From Aedoeadaptatus coli (GTDB lineage Bacteria > Bacillota > Clostridia > Tissierellales > Peptoniphilaceae): a stretch of DNA of 64,000 bases. Within the stretch, counting starts at the first letter, position 1. The number at the start of each line of letters is the position of its first letter. The notes under the pieces are model-generated. The model was not told where the DNA came from, did not search any database, and worked only from the letters and a program-made list of their open reading frames with translations. The DNA is taken from positions 1 through 64,000 of the forward strand of contig NZ_OPYI01000010.1 of NCBI RefSeq assembly GCF_900343085.1, read 5' to 3'. Shown here piece after piece: positions 1 through 7,744 of this stretch. Both the position numbers and the translations under genes were made by a program.

Positions 1-258
1 ATGGACCTGAAAGCGGTGCTGACCTTTGCATGCATGAACATGAAAAAACTGGCACTAATGATGGATCGAAAAGAGCGGGACGGAGGAGGCGACGGCCCTT
101 CTTTTGCTGATTTATGGAAAAAATACACAAAAAAGAGACAAACCCCGAGTTTTGTTCGGAGTTTGTCTGCAGTCTGGAACCGCCTGCGGGCGGTTTTTTT
201 GTGGGGAAATTTACGAAATTTGCTTTATACAGATGATCAGGTCATTTGCCGTGATTAG
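1..258 (+). CDS. IS1182-type transposase, C-terminal end (partial at window edge)
   Basis: The reading frame is open to the left edge, so only the last 85 codons are present. The stretch near residues 4-18 (KAVLTFACMNMKKLA) matches the conserved end of the DDE transposases of the IS1182 group, where a similar ACMNMKKLA block follows the catalytic domain. The basic, poorly conserved tail is also usual there. Catalytic residues lie outside the window, so intactness cannot be judged. Two hairpins (137-167 and 178-195) fall inside the last 40 codons, which suggests that the element end and a transcription stop overlap the tail of the gene. The family call rests on a short motif and is moderately sure. 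Confidence 0.6.
   Translation: MDLKAVLTFACMNMKKLALMMDRKERDGGGDGPSFADLWKKYTKKRQTPSFVRSLSAVWNRLRAVFLWGNLRNLLYTDDQVICRD
137..167. repeat. Inverted repeat in the transposase tail, possible IS end
   Basis: GACAAAC at 137-143 pairs with GTTTGTC at 161-167, and the inner CCGA/TCGG bases also pair around a short T-rich loop. It may be part of the right end of the insertion sequence or a hairpin that limits transcription. The other end of the element is outside the window, so this cannot be tested here. Confidence 0.35.
178..200 (+). terminator. Intrinsic terminator at the transposase 3' end
   Basis: AACCGCC pairs with GGCGGTT around a TGCG loop and is followed by seven T residues. It lies about 60 bases before the stop codon of the transposase frame, so it would either end the transposase message early or belong to the element's border. 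Bases 259-356, between this frame and the next gene, hold no recognisable gene or promoter. Confidence 0.6.
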
Positions 259-356
259 ATAAGAAACCGCCGTCCATAGGACATCGGCTGAAAAAATGAT
301 AAACTAATAATAGAGTCAGCGAAAATGAGCGATGCATAAACAGAGGAGTGGAAAAA

Positions 357-1127
357 ATGTTGAAATCGGCGATTTACGGCTTGGCCGTGGGGGATGCGTT
401 AGGCGTGCCTTTCGAATTTAAAAAACGGGGCACCTTCACCTGCAAAGAAATGACCGGCTACGGCACGTGGAATCAGGCACCGGGCACCTGGTCCGACGAC
501 ACGAGCATGACTCTGGCCACATTGGATTCGATTAAAGAGACGGGCCGCATCGACTGCGAGGATATGCGGAGGCGGTTTTGCGATTGGCTCCATAGAGATG
601 CCTACACCGCCAACGGCGAGACCTTCGATGTCGGCACCACGACGCGCCTCGCCTTGGAACGAGGGCAAGGGTTCGACGATTACAACGCCAACGGCAACGG
701 TTCCTTGATGCGCATTTTGCCCTTGGCATTTACTGAGGCGACAGACGATGAGATCAGAGCCGTCTCCGCCATTACCCACGCCCATAAAATTTCCACGGAC
801 GCCTGCGTCGACTACGTACATCTGGCGCGGCAATTAATACGCAAAGAACCAGTCACGCGGGATGAAATCAAAAACAAAAGCGTGGACGACATTCAATCCA
901 CCGGCTTCGTTTTGCACACATTGGAAGCCTCGATTTGGTGCTTGTTAAATACTACATCCTACGCAGAAGCCGTGCTTACGGCGGTGAACCTCGGCGACGA
1001 TACGGACACCACCGCGGCGGTGGTGGGCAGCCTGGCGGGAATTTTGTACGGCTACGACAGCATCCCGAAGGAATGGATCGATGAACTGAAAAATAAAGGG
1101 CTTATCGACTCGATTATAAATAAATAA
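357..1127 (+). CDS. ADP-ribosylglycohydrolase family protein (DraG-like)
   Basis: The protein (256 aa) belongs to the family that removes ADP-ribose from modified proteins or small molecules with a two-metal centre. Visible signatures are GLAVGDALGVPFEF near the N-terminus, WSDDTSM (metal-binding DDT) near residue 45, NGNGSLMRILPLA in the middle and GDDTDTTAA in the C-terminal third, which carries the second acidic metal cluster. The ATG at 357 is chosen because GAGGAG (343-348) lies 8-9 bases upstream; an in-frame GTG at 348 overlaps that site. The gene stands alone after an IS end, with no nitrogenase or ADP-ribosyltransferase nearby, so its substrate is unknown. Confidence 0.85.
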   Translation: MLKSAIYGLAVGDALGVPFEFKKRGTFTCKEMTGYGTWNQAPGTWSDDTSMTLATLDSIKETGRIDCEDMRRRFCDWLHRDAYTANGETFDVGTTTRLALERGQGFDDYNANGNGSLMRILPLAFTEATDDEIRAVSAITHAHKISTDACVDYVHLARQLIRKEPVTRDEIKNKSVDDIQSTGFVLHTLEASIWCLLNTTSYAEAVLTAVNLGDDTDTTAAVVGSLAGILYGYDSIPKEWIDELKNKGLIDSIINK

Positions 1128-1225
1128 GAGATGGACGTAAAATTAATAGTACGGCGGGAGAGAAGCAAGGTCGATGGCCATCGGATGCCGGGAAAGGTCG
1201 AAGAAGATTGCATATGCATGGACGC

Positions 1226-1260
1226 AAAAAAAGCCGTTGGTCATTACAACCAACGGCTTC
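1226..1260 (-). terminator. Terminator of the copper-amine-oxidase-N-domain gene
   Basis: AGCCGTTGGT (1232-1241) pairs perfectly with ACCAACGGCT (1249-1258) around a seven-base loop. Read on the minus strand it is followed by a run of T (plus-strand A run at 1226-1231). It lies 20 bases beyond the stop codon of the minus-strand gene at 1280-1969. The rest of 1128-1225 shows nothing recognisable. Confidence 0.85.
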
Positions 1261-1279
1261 AACCATCTGTACATAGTCC

Positions 1280-1969
1280 TTATCTTTTCGCGCGTCTGTA
1301 ACCCGCAGCTTGGGCCTGTGCTTCACTTTCAAATAAAACAATATTTCTCGGTGCGATTTTTTGGTAGCTTGCATCCTGAGGAAGGTGGTAAATGCGCGAA
1401 TTTCGATTTCCGCGAATATGTCCTTTTCCCTGTGGAGCGCCGATTGCCCGATTATTTTTATTGTTTTGAACAATTGGCGTGACGGGAATATTTTGCTCGT
1501 TCTTTTCATCCGTCTTTTCGTTGCTTGATGGCGTTTCGGGGCTGTACCCTGTGCCGACTACGGCCGTATAGGTGGCCTGATCCCAGGAAACCGGCTTACC
1601 CATGGCTTCGGCGATAACTCGAAGCGGCAAGAAGGTGCGATTGTCGCGAATGACGGTCTCCGTATCCATTTTGACCATTTTGTCCCCGGCGCGATAATGG
1701 GATTCACCGGGCGAAAAGATAAAGTCCTCGTCGTTGATTTTGATGTGTACCTGACGTTCCTTTGTGTTCCACTGAATGTCGAGTCCTAAAGCTTCAGCTA
1801 CTTGACGTAGAGGAACCAGGGTTCGGTTCTTGTGGATATAAGGCGATACATCGCCTGTAATGTAACGGCCCTCGACCCAAAGTCTTGCGTCGCGGGCAGA
1901 TGCCGGTTGCGGGATGAAGCCGATCAGCATGGCCACGGCCAACAATACAGATAGAATTTTTCTTTGCAA
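1280..1969 (-). CDS. Secreted protein: copper amine oxidase N-domain plus C-terminal sunset domain
   Basis: A signal peptide spans about residues 1-25 (basic start, hydrophobic core, ASA-R cleavage-like site). Residues 28-140 resemble the Cu_amine_oxid_N1 domain, a beta-rich module often repeated in clostridial wall proteins: NRTLVPLRQVAEALG and the later NRTFLPLRVIAEAMG are its two hallmark helices. After a Ser/Thr/Asn-rich linker (about 145-180) comes IRGNRNSRIYH...SEAQAQAAGYRRAKR, like the small sunset domain found at the end of secreted nucleases. No nuclease core is present, so this looks like an envelope-associated binding protein. The gene is monocistronic, with its own terminator. The molecular role is not known. 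Confidence 0.75.
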   Translation of the reverse strand: MQRKILSVLLAVAMLIGFIPQPASARDARLWVEGRYITGDVSPYIHKNRTLVPLRQVAEALGLDIQWNTKERQVHIKINDEDFIFSPGESHYRAGDKMVKMDTETVIRDNRTFLPLRVIAEAMGKPVSWDQATYTAVVGTGYSPETPSSNEKTDEKNEQNIPVTPIVQNNKNNRAIGAPQGKGHIRGNRNSRIYHLPQDASYQKIAPRNIVLFESEAQAQAAGYRRAKR

Positions 1970-2051
1970 ATCAGAGTCCTTTCTATGCTAAATTATAACT
2001 TTTCGGATGGAATGCGGCCGGTCGTTTTTTCGTAGAAACGCACGGCTTGCT

Positions 2052-3137
2052 TTACACATTAAACTTAAAATTGACGACATCGCCGTCTTCCATGACATAA
2101 TCCTTGCCTTCACTTCGGATCCAACCTTTTTCACGGGCCTGTGCTATTGAACCGGCTTCCACCAGTTTCTCGTAAGAAATGGTGTCGGCTTTAATGAAGC
2201 CGCGTTCGATGTCGGTGTGGATTTTCCCGGCGGCTTCCGGTGCCTTGGCGCCTTTTTTTACAGTCCAGGCGCGGCTTTCCATTTCGCCGGTGGTAAGGAA
2301 GCTGATTAAGCCCAAAAGGGTGTAGGATGCTTTTACCAGGCGGTCCAAACCGGAATCGGCGAGGCCCATGGCGTCGAGAAATTCCGCTTTGCTTTCGTCG
2401 TCCAGGGCGGAAATTTCTTCTTCGATGGCGGCGGAGATAATAATGGTCTCATCGCCGCTTTGATCGGCAAAGGCTCTCACCTGATCCACGTAGGCGTTGC
2501 CGCTGACGACGTCGTCTTCGCTGACATTGGCCGCGTAGATCACGGGCTTCATGGTCAAGAGGCTGAAGGAGGATAAGAGTTTTAAATCCTCTTCCGAGTA
2601 GTCCAAGGAGCGGGCCGGTTTTTCGGCTTCCAATGCGGCGATGATTTTTTCGATTAAATCGTGTTCCGCTTGCAGGCTCTTGTCGCCCTTCATTTGTTTT
2701 TTGACCCGATCCCGGCGCTTTTCCAAAAGTTCCAAATCGGAAAAGATCAGCTCGAGATTAATGGTGTCGATGTCTCGCACGGGATCGATGCTGCCTTCCA
2801 CGTGGATAATGTTGCCGTCGTCGAAACAGCGTACCACGTGGACCAAAGCGTCTACTTCGCGAATGTGGGACAAGAATTGATTGCCCAGGCCTTCGCCTTT
2901 GCTTGCGCCCTTTACGAGTCCGGCGATGTCGGCGAATTCGATGGTGGCATAAATGATTTGCTTGGAGTGGCTCATTTCGCTCAACACGTCCAGTCGACGG
3001 TCTTTCACTTCCACCATGCCCACATTGGGCTCGATGGTGGCGAAGGGATAATTTGCCGCTTCGGCACCGGCTTGTGTGATGGCGTTAAATAATGTGGACT
3101 TGCCTACATTGGGCAATCCGATAATTCCTAATTTCAT
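2052..3137 (-). CDS. ychF: Redox-regulated ATPase YchF (Obg-like family)
   Basis: The protein (361 aa) has the full family length. The P-loop GLPNVGKST is at residues 7-15, the switch [16 protein letters not shown] starts near 70, and the G4 position reads NVSE rather than NKxD; that change is typical of YchF and goes with its preference for ATP over GTP. A coiled-coil insertion (about 130-195) and a TGS domain at the C-terminus ([10 protein letters not shown]...[12 protein letters not shown]) complete the fold. YchF binds ribosomes and is linked to stress responses. It is transcribed away from the ABC operon at 3259; a TATAAT-like minus-strand -10 lies at 3168-3173. Confidence 0.95.
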   Translation of the reverse strand: MKLGIIGLPNVGKSTLFNAITQAGAEAANYPFATIEPNVGMVEVKDRRLDVLSEMSHSKQIIYATIEFADIAGLVKGASKGEGLGNQFLSHIREVDALVHVVRCFDDGNIIHVEGSIDPVRDIDTINLELIFSDLELLEKRRDRVKKQMKGDKSLQAEHDLIEKIIAALEAEKPARSLDYSEEDLKLLSSFSLLTMKPVIYAANVSEDDVVSGNAYVDQVRAFADQSGDETIIISAAIEEEISALDDESKAEFLDAMGLADSGLDRLVKASYTLLGLISFLTTGEMESRAWTVKKGAKAPEAAGKIHTDIERGFIKADTISYEKLVEAGSIAQAREKGWIRSEGKDYVMEDGDVVNFKFNV

Positions 3138-3191
3138 AAATACTTCCCCCTAATCCTAATCCAGCTCATTATACCATAGTTTTTGCCGCTC

Positions 3192-3235
3192 TTTTATGGG
3201 ATTGGATTTCATTTTATGGGGCATTCATGTATAAT
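3192..3235 (+). promoter_or_regulatory. Promoter with 20-bp-period direct repeat upstream of the degenerate ABC operon
   Basis: A perfect -10 TATAAT lies at 3230-3235, 24 bases before the ATG at 3259, but no good -35 is seen at 16-18 bases. TTTTATGGG occurs twice, at 3192-3200 and 3212-3220, so the copies start exactly 20 bases apart, about two helical turns, and the second abuts the -35 position. This arrangement suits an activator- or repressor-controlled promoter. That is inference from spacing alone. Confidence 0.45.
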
Positions 3236-3258
3236 ATGAAGGTAAAGCGAGGTGACAC

Positions 3259-4524
3259 ATGAGTGCTATTGTAGTAAATGAACTGACCAAAAAATTTCGT
3301 CGGAATTTAGTTTTCAACGATTTTAACTTGGAAGTGTTCGATGGTGAGATTTTTTCGATCATGGGGATGGAAGGTGCCGGCAAGACGACCTTGGCCCGCA
3401 TTTTGTTCCATTTTTTAAAACCGAATAAGGGAACGATCCGTATTTTCGATATGGACGGCCAAAAGGAATCCAAATCCGTAAAGGAATTTACCGGCTACAT
3501 CCCGGAAGAGGTTTGGATGTACGACAATTTAAAACCCATGGCGATATTTAATCATACCTTGGCATTCCATGGATTAAAGAATACGGACGACATCCAGTCG
3601 TTAATGGAATATTTTGAATTGGACAATCGGCACAAATTCGCCGATTTAACGGATTCGGAACGCAAGCGCGTGGCGATTATTAATGCCCTGATTGCGAAAC
3701 CGAAGTTGTTGGTTTTGGACAATCCGTCGAAGGATTTGTCCCGCGCCATGTTGGATAAACTTTTTACCCACATTGAGCGCCTTCAAAGTTCCGAAGGCCT
3801 TTCCGTCTTGCTCTTGACGGACGATTTGGCCATCGGCCAACGCTACGGCGATCGCGGCGCCTATTTGTCCGGCGGCCGCTTAACGGGCATCGAATATTTG
3901 AAGGATAAAAAGAACAACGACAAGGTGCTTCGCATTTTCGACGAGCTGATCGACGTGGGGGCCTTTGAAGAAATCGGCGCGACCTTATTAAAAGATGAAT
4001 CCGGCGACGTGGAGTTTTTCTACGACGGCTACTTGCCCACGCTGACCACCGTATTGCATCAACAAAAAGTGAAGAACTACGTCTTGGAAGACGCGGTACT
4101 GGAAAATAAAGTGGAAATCTTTAAATCCGGCCGCAGTGTCAGCGAGCGCCCGGTTCCGCCGGCACAAGAGGCGAAGACCTCTCTTGACGATACCTCGGAA
4201 GAGGACACGATCATCGCCTACGACGACAAGGCCTTTGAAGCCGAAGCGATCGAGACGTCGGCGCCTATGGAAGACGATACGGTGATTTTAAGCGAAGCGC
4301 CTCTAAAAGATGAGGCGCAATCGACGGATGCGGCAAAAGAGAACGCAGCCGAAGAAGTCGCCGCACCGAAAGAGGAACAAGCGCTTGTCGAAGAAAAGAC
4401 GGCAGCCTACGATTCCGATTCCATGATTTTGGACAGCCGCAAGACGCAGCCCATCGAACCGGTGGATTCCGACGATGTGCTCGTGGAAAAATACAGCTTT
4501 AAGCCGAAAAAGGGGGATGAGTGA
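3259..4524 (+). CDS. ABC transporter ATP-binding protein with degenerate catalytic motifs and an acidic C-terminal tail
   Basis: Residues 1-215 are an ABC ATPase domain: Walker A GMEGAGKT (36-43), Q-loop region GYIPEE, Walker B LLVLDNP (150-156). Several catalytic positions differ from the consensus. The signature LSGGQ is replaced by LTDSE (130-134), the catalytic Glu after Walker B is Asn (155), and the H-switch position in LLLTDD has Asp instead of His. Residues about 215-290 are a second small domain, and 295-421 form a strongly acidic, low-complexity tail rich in Glu, Asp, Ala and Pro. ATP may bind but hydrolysis is doubtful. The gene is coupled by a one-base overlap to the permease that follows. 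Its substrate is unknown. Confidence 0.75.
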   Translation: MSAIVVNELTKKFRRNLVFNDFNLEVFDGEIFSIMGMEGAGKTTLARILFHFLKPNKGTIRIFDMDGQKESKSVKEFTGYIPEEVWMYDNLKPMAIFNHTLAFHGLKNTDDIQSLMEYFELDNRHKFADLTDSERKRVAIINALIAKPKLLVLDNPSKDLSRAMLDKLFTHIERLQSSEGLSVLLLTDDLAIGQRYGDRGAYLSGGRLTGIEYLKDKKNNDKVLRIFDELIDVGAFEEIGATLLKDESGDVEFFYDGYLPTLTTVLHQQKVKNYVLEDAVLENKVEIFKSGRSVSERPVPPAQEAKTSLDDTSEEDTIIAYDDKAFEAEAIETSAPMEDDTVILSEAPLKDEAQSTDAAKENAAEEVAAPKEEQALVEEKTAAYDSDSMILDSRKTQPIEPVDSDDVLVEKYSFKPKKGDE

Positions 4525-5336
4525 TGGTTTTTAATCTCGAAATGAAAAACAATCGGGGCAAGGCCTTTGCTTGGTTCTTGGTTCTCGGGATTTTAACCGG
4601 CCTGTTAATGGCCTTTTTCCCGCTTCTTCAAGACGACAATCTCCTATCCCTGGCCAACGGTTTTCGCGACGGCTTTTCCGAAAACATGCAGCCGATTTTA
4701 GGTTTCGGCAGCGAAATTGCCTTCGACAAATTCACGGACTACATTCCCTTTATCTTCCAATATCTGGGAATCTTGTTCGGGATTTTCGCCATTCAATTGG
4801 GGGCGAAGAGCTTGTCTCGGGAACAAAGCGCCGGTACCATCGAATACCTTTACGCCAATCCCATTACGCGGACGGAAATTTACAGCGGCAAGTTCACGGC
4901 CAATATGTTGCATTACGGCCTCGTGCTTCTCTGTGTATTGCTGGTCGCCTTTGCAAGCGCCTACGTCTTCGGCATCCACGACGTTCGAAACCTGGCCCTC
5001 GTGCTGCTTCAGGTATTCATTTGTCTGCTCCTTTTGGGCTTTGAATTTCTGTGCGTCGGCTTTTTCTATTCCTCGATCTCTTCTCGCGCATCCCACGCGG
5101 AAGGAGGGAGCCTGCTCTTGTTTATCGCCATCGCCCTCCTGTGGGCCGCACTCATCTTTATGGGAAGCGGGACACAAGCCATTGCGGCATTCTTCCCCTT
5201 CTCTGCATTGAACCCGCTGAGCATGGCGGGAAGCGGCGATTTCCAATGGATCGGCATGGTGGCAAACATCGTGCTCGGATTGATCTTCTGGGGATTGGGC
5301 TGTATTATCTACAAAGGAAAAGAACTAAAATTTTAA
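4524..5336 (+). CDS. ABC-2 type permease, partner of the degenerate ATPase
   Basis: The 270-aa membrane protein has about six hydrophobic segments, near residues 15-33, 70-95, 128-150, 155-180, 195-215 and 240-262. SLSREQSAGTIEYLYANP (about 95-112) is the cytoplasmic motif typical of ABC-2 permeases of the export type. The ATG at 4524 overlaps the TGA of the ATPase gene as TGATG and lies seven bases after AGGGGG; an in-frame GTG at 4521 is less well placed. The pair has no substrate-binding protein or accessory gene, so an exporter or membrane-stress function is more likely than import. Substrate cannot be told from the sequence. Confidence 0.8.
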   Translation: MVFNLEMKNNRGKAFAWFLVLGILTGLLMAFFPLLQDDNLLSLANGFRDGFSENMQPILGFGSEIAFDKFTDYIPFIFQYLGILFGIFAIQLGAKSLSREQSAGTIEYLYANPITRTEIYSGKFTANMLHYGLVLLCVLLVAFASAYVFGIHDVRNLALVLLQVFICLLLLGFEFLCVGFFYSSISSRASHAEGGSLLLFIAIALLWAALIFMGSGTQAIAAFFPFSALNPLSMAGSGDFQWIGMVANIVLGLIFWGLGCIIYKGKELKF

Positions 5337-5382
5337 ACCAAGATGAGCGGCTCATGGAGTCGCTCTTTTATTCGGAGGGAAT

Positions 5383-6225
5383 ATGATTCGATTAATTGCA
5401 CTGGATTTCGACGGCACCATCGCCGCGAGAAAACAACCTTTCGATGAAACCATGATCGAGTACGTGCACCGGTGGAAAGAAATGGGCATCGAAACGGTGG
5501 TGGCCAGCGGCCGCCCCTTTCGTTCGTTGAAGCGGGAACTCGCTCCTTACAAGGATGAAATGGTCCTGATCAGCAACAACGGCAATTTAATTCGCCGTAA
5601 AAATTCGGAAGAGACTCTGGACCGCTTCGTCTTCGACAAGGACGCCATTCGCCCCTTAACGGCGGCCATCGAAGCTCGGGGGCTCCATCCGATTTTTCAC
5701 GTGGACAGCTACGCCAAGGGCTACGATTTGGTCACCCTCCACGAGCAAACGGAGCGGGAAGCCTCCTACATTGTTTTTTACGAAAACATGTACAGAGAAA
5801 TGTCCTTGGATGATCTTTTAAAAGAAGATGTCTTGGCCGTGGCCGGCTACACCACCCCCGATGTCTTCGAAGGATTAATCGAGGAGCCGGTGATTAAAGA
5901 AGGTGGACTGACGGCCCATTTGCTGAAGAGCAGGGATCCGAAACTTTCCCTTTTTGAAATCATCGGCAAGGGCAGCGACAAGTGGCGGGGCCTGAGCACC
6001 TACGGCAAGATGAAAGGCATCGCTCCGGAAGAGATGATCGTCGTCGGCGACGACCGAAACGACGGGGCCATGATCGCCCACGGAGGCGTGGGCATCGCCA
6101 TGGCTTCGGCGCCGGAGGATGTAAAAGAAGTGGCGGATAGCATTTGCGAAGAAACGCCTGAAAATTACGGCGCCTTTCGCTGCGTCGATGCCATTGTGAG
6201 AAAGGAGGCGGAGGATGAACATTAA
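5383..6225 (+). CDS. Cof-type HAD-IIB family hydrolase
   Basis: The protein (280 aa) is a haloacid-dehalogenase-like phosphatase. Motif I DFDGTI (residues 8-13) carries the nucleophile and acid/base aspartates; ASGRPF supplies motif II, and VVGDDRNDGAMI near residue 220 is motif IV with its magnesium-binding aspartates. The long cap between motifs II and III is the C2B type of Cof/YkrA proteins, which hydrolyse sugar phosphates, flavin mononucleotide or pyridoxal phosphate. The ATG follows GGAGGG by six bases. Its 3' end overlaps rbgA by 11 bases. The substrate is unknown. Confidence 0.88.
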   Translation: MIRLIALDFDGTIAARKQPFDETMIEYVHRWKEMGIETVVASGRPFRSLKRELAPYKDEMVLISNNGNLIRRKNSEETLDRFVFDKDAIRPLTAAIEARGLHPIFHVDSYAKGYDLVTLHEQTEREASYIVFYENMYREMSLDDLLKEDVLAVAGYTTPDVFEGLIEEPVIKEGGLTAHLLKSRDPKLSLFEIIGKGSDKWRGLSTYGKMKGIAPEEMIVVGDDRNDGAMIAHGGVGIAMASAPEDVKEVADSICEETPENYGAFRCVDAIVRKEAEDEH

Positions 6226-7078
6226 TTGGTATCCCGGGCACATGAAAAAGACCATCGAGTCTTTAAAGAGCATGAAGGCGCAGTGCGACGTGGCGGTGGT
6301 CCTTCTCGATGCCCGCATTCCCGTGAGCAGCTACAATCCGCTTCTGGACGAGGTGCTCACCTCCATTCCCGTGCTTATGCTCTTAAATAAATCGGATTTG
6401 GCGGATCCGAAGGAAACACAGCGCTGGATCGACTACTTCAACGGGCAGGCGGACACCTCGGCCATCGCCTGGTCCGCCACATCGAAGCTCAATGAAAAAA
6501 AGCTCACCGAAGCGTTAGAAAATTCCGTAAAGGATTTGCGGGAAAGGGAAGCGGAAAAGGGCATGGAGAAGCGCAAGCTGCGCGTCATGGTGGCGGGGAT
6601 TCCCAATGTGGGGAAGTCCACCTTCATCAATCAGCTGGCGGGGAAAAAATCCGCCGCCATCGGCAATCGCCCGGGGATCACGAAGACCAATCAGTGGATT
6701 CGCCACCACAAAGCCTTCGATCTTTTGGATACGCCCGGGGTCCTGTGGCCCAAGCTGGATCCGCCCATTCGCGGCCGCCATTTGGCCTACACCGGCTCCA
6801 TTAAAGACGAAATCATGGACGTGGAAACCCTGGCCTTTGAGCTCGTTAAAGAAGCCATGAAGCATTTCGAAGCCCCTATGATGGCCCGCTACAATCTTAC
6901 GGAAACCTTCGACGATCCCGTGGCGGTTATGGACGCCATCGGCAAGCGCCGGGGCTGTTTGATTCGCGGCGGCGAAATCGACTACACGAAAGTCTCCCAC
7001 TTAATTCTGGACGAATTTCGCGCCGGCAAGTGGGGCGCGATTACCTTGGAGCGGGCAGATGACCGATCTGAATTTTGA
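6215..7078 (+). CDS. rbgA: Ribosome biogenesis GTPase RbgA (YlqF)
   Basis: A circularly permuted GTPase of 287 aa: the G4 motif NKSD (about residue 52) precedes the P-loop GIPNVGKST (about 129) and the G3 motif DTPGVLWPK (about 174). The N-terminal INWYPGHMKK is diagnostic for the YlqF branch, whose members act at a late step of 50S subunit assembly. The C-terminal RNA-binding domain follows. The gene overlaps the HAD gene before it and rnhB after it (20 bases), and the ylqF-rnhB order is conserved in Bacillus, so the three are probably co-transcribed. A strong AAAGGAGGCGGAGG precedes the start. Confidence 0.95.
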   Translation: MNINWYPGHMKKTIESLKSMKAQCDVAVVLLDARIPVSSYNPLLDEVLTSIPVLMLLNKSDLADPKETQRWIDYFNGQADTSAIAWSATSKLNEKKLTEALENSVKDLREREAEKGMEKRKLRVMVAGIPNVGKSTFINQLAGKKSAAIGNRPGITKTNQWIRHHKAFDLLDTPGVLWPKLDPPIRGRHLAYTGSIKDEIMDVETLAFELVKEAMKHFEAPMMARYNLTETFDDPVAVMDAIGKRRGCLIRGGEIDYTKVSHLILDEFRAGKWGAITLERADDRSEF

Positions 7079-7670
7079 TCTGGAGCGATTGAAAGAAGGC
7101 TACGACTACATCGCCGGCATCGACGAGGTGGGTCGCGGTTGCCTCTTCGGCGACGTGGTGGCGGCCTGCGTCATCATGCCTTTGGATAAGGCCATTGAAG
7201 GCGTGACGGATTCAAAAAAGCTCTCGCCAAAAAAACGTGGCCTGCTGGAAGCGGCCATTAAAGAGCGGGCGGTTTTCTATGCCTACGCCAACGAAAGTCC
7301 CGAAGTCATCGACGCCGTCAATATAAAACAGGCCACGCGGCGCGCCATGAAGGCGGCGGCGGAAAAGGCCATGGACCGTTTTCCGGACAAGGACATCCTG
7401 TTTTTAGTCGATGCGGAAACCATGGACCTGGACTGCCATCAGTCGGCGATTATCCACGGCGACGATTTGTCTTACACCATCGCCTGTGCGTCCATTTTGG
7501 CGAAGGAGTATCGCGACAGGCTCTGCATTCAATGGGGCGAAGCCTATCCCGGCTACGGCATAGAAAAACACAAGGGCTACGGCACGAAACAGCACCGGGA
7601 AGCCATTCGCGCCCTCGGTCCCTCGGCAGGGCATCGCATGAGTTTTTTAACGAAAATTTTAAACAAATAG
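7059..7670 (+). CDS. rnhB: Ribonuclease HII
   Basis: The enzyme (203 aa) cuts RNA in RNA-DNA hybrids and removes misincorporated ribonucleotides. GIDEVGRG near residue 20 gives the first two catalytic acids, LVDAE near residue 110 a further Asp, and GDDLSYTIACASILAKEYRDRL matches the conserved GD-S-AAASI-AK-RD block. The segment just after GRG reads CLFGDVV rather than the usual PLAGPVV, a visible divergence from common homologues. The start at 7059 follows GGAG by ten bases. Position after rbgA is conserved in Firmicutes. No convincing terminator follows, only a 74-base gap with a new promoter. Confidence 0.93.
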   Translation: MTDLNFDLERLKEGYDYIAGIDEVGRGCLFGDVVAACVIMPLDKAIEGVTDSKKLSPKKRGLLEAAIKERAVFYAYANESPEVIDAVNIKQATRRAMKAAAEKAMDRFPDKDILFLVDAETMDLDCHQSAIIHGDDLSYTIACASILAKEYRDRLCIQWGEAYPGYGIEKHKGYGTKQHREAIRALGPSAGHRMSFLTKILNK

Positions 7671-7697
7671 AGACCGAAAGAGCCGTCGGGCCTGTTT

Positions 7698-7724
7698 TTG
7701 CCTGTCTGTGGTTTATGGTATAAT
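7698..7724 (+). promoter_or_regulatory. Candidate promoter of the asp23-nusB-to-rpsA gene run
   Basis: A perfect -10 TATAAT lies at 7719-7724, 21 bases before the next start codon. The best -35 is TTGCCT at 7698-7703 with a short 15-base spacer, so the -35 assignment is weak. It is the only promoter-like site seen before a 16-kb run of genes in one direction. Confidence 0.45.
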
Positions 7725-7744
7725 AGGTAAAATAGGAGGCAGAA

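Noticed and set aside
4698-5246. Minus-strand open frame opposite the ABC-2 permease
   Set aside because: Antisense to a well-formed membrane protein gene; composition is that of a mirror of hydrophobic codons.
7671-7744. Terminator after rnhB
   Set aside because: Only a four-base stem can be drawn before the TTTTT at 7695, too weak to call.
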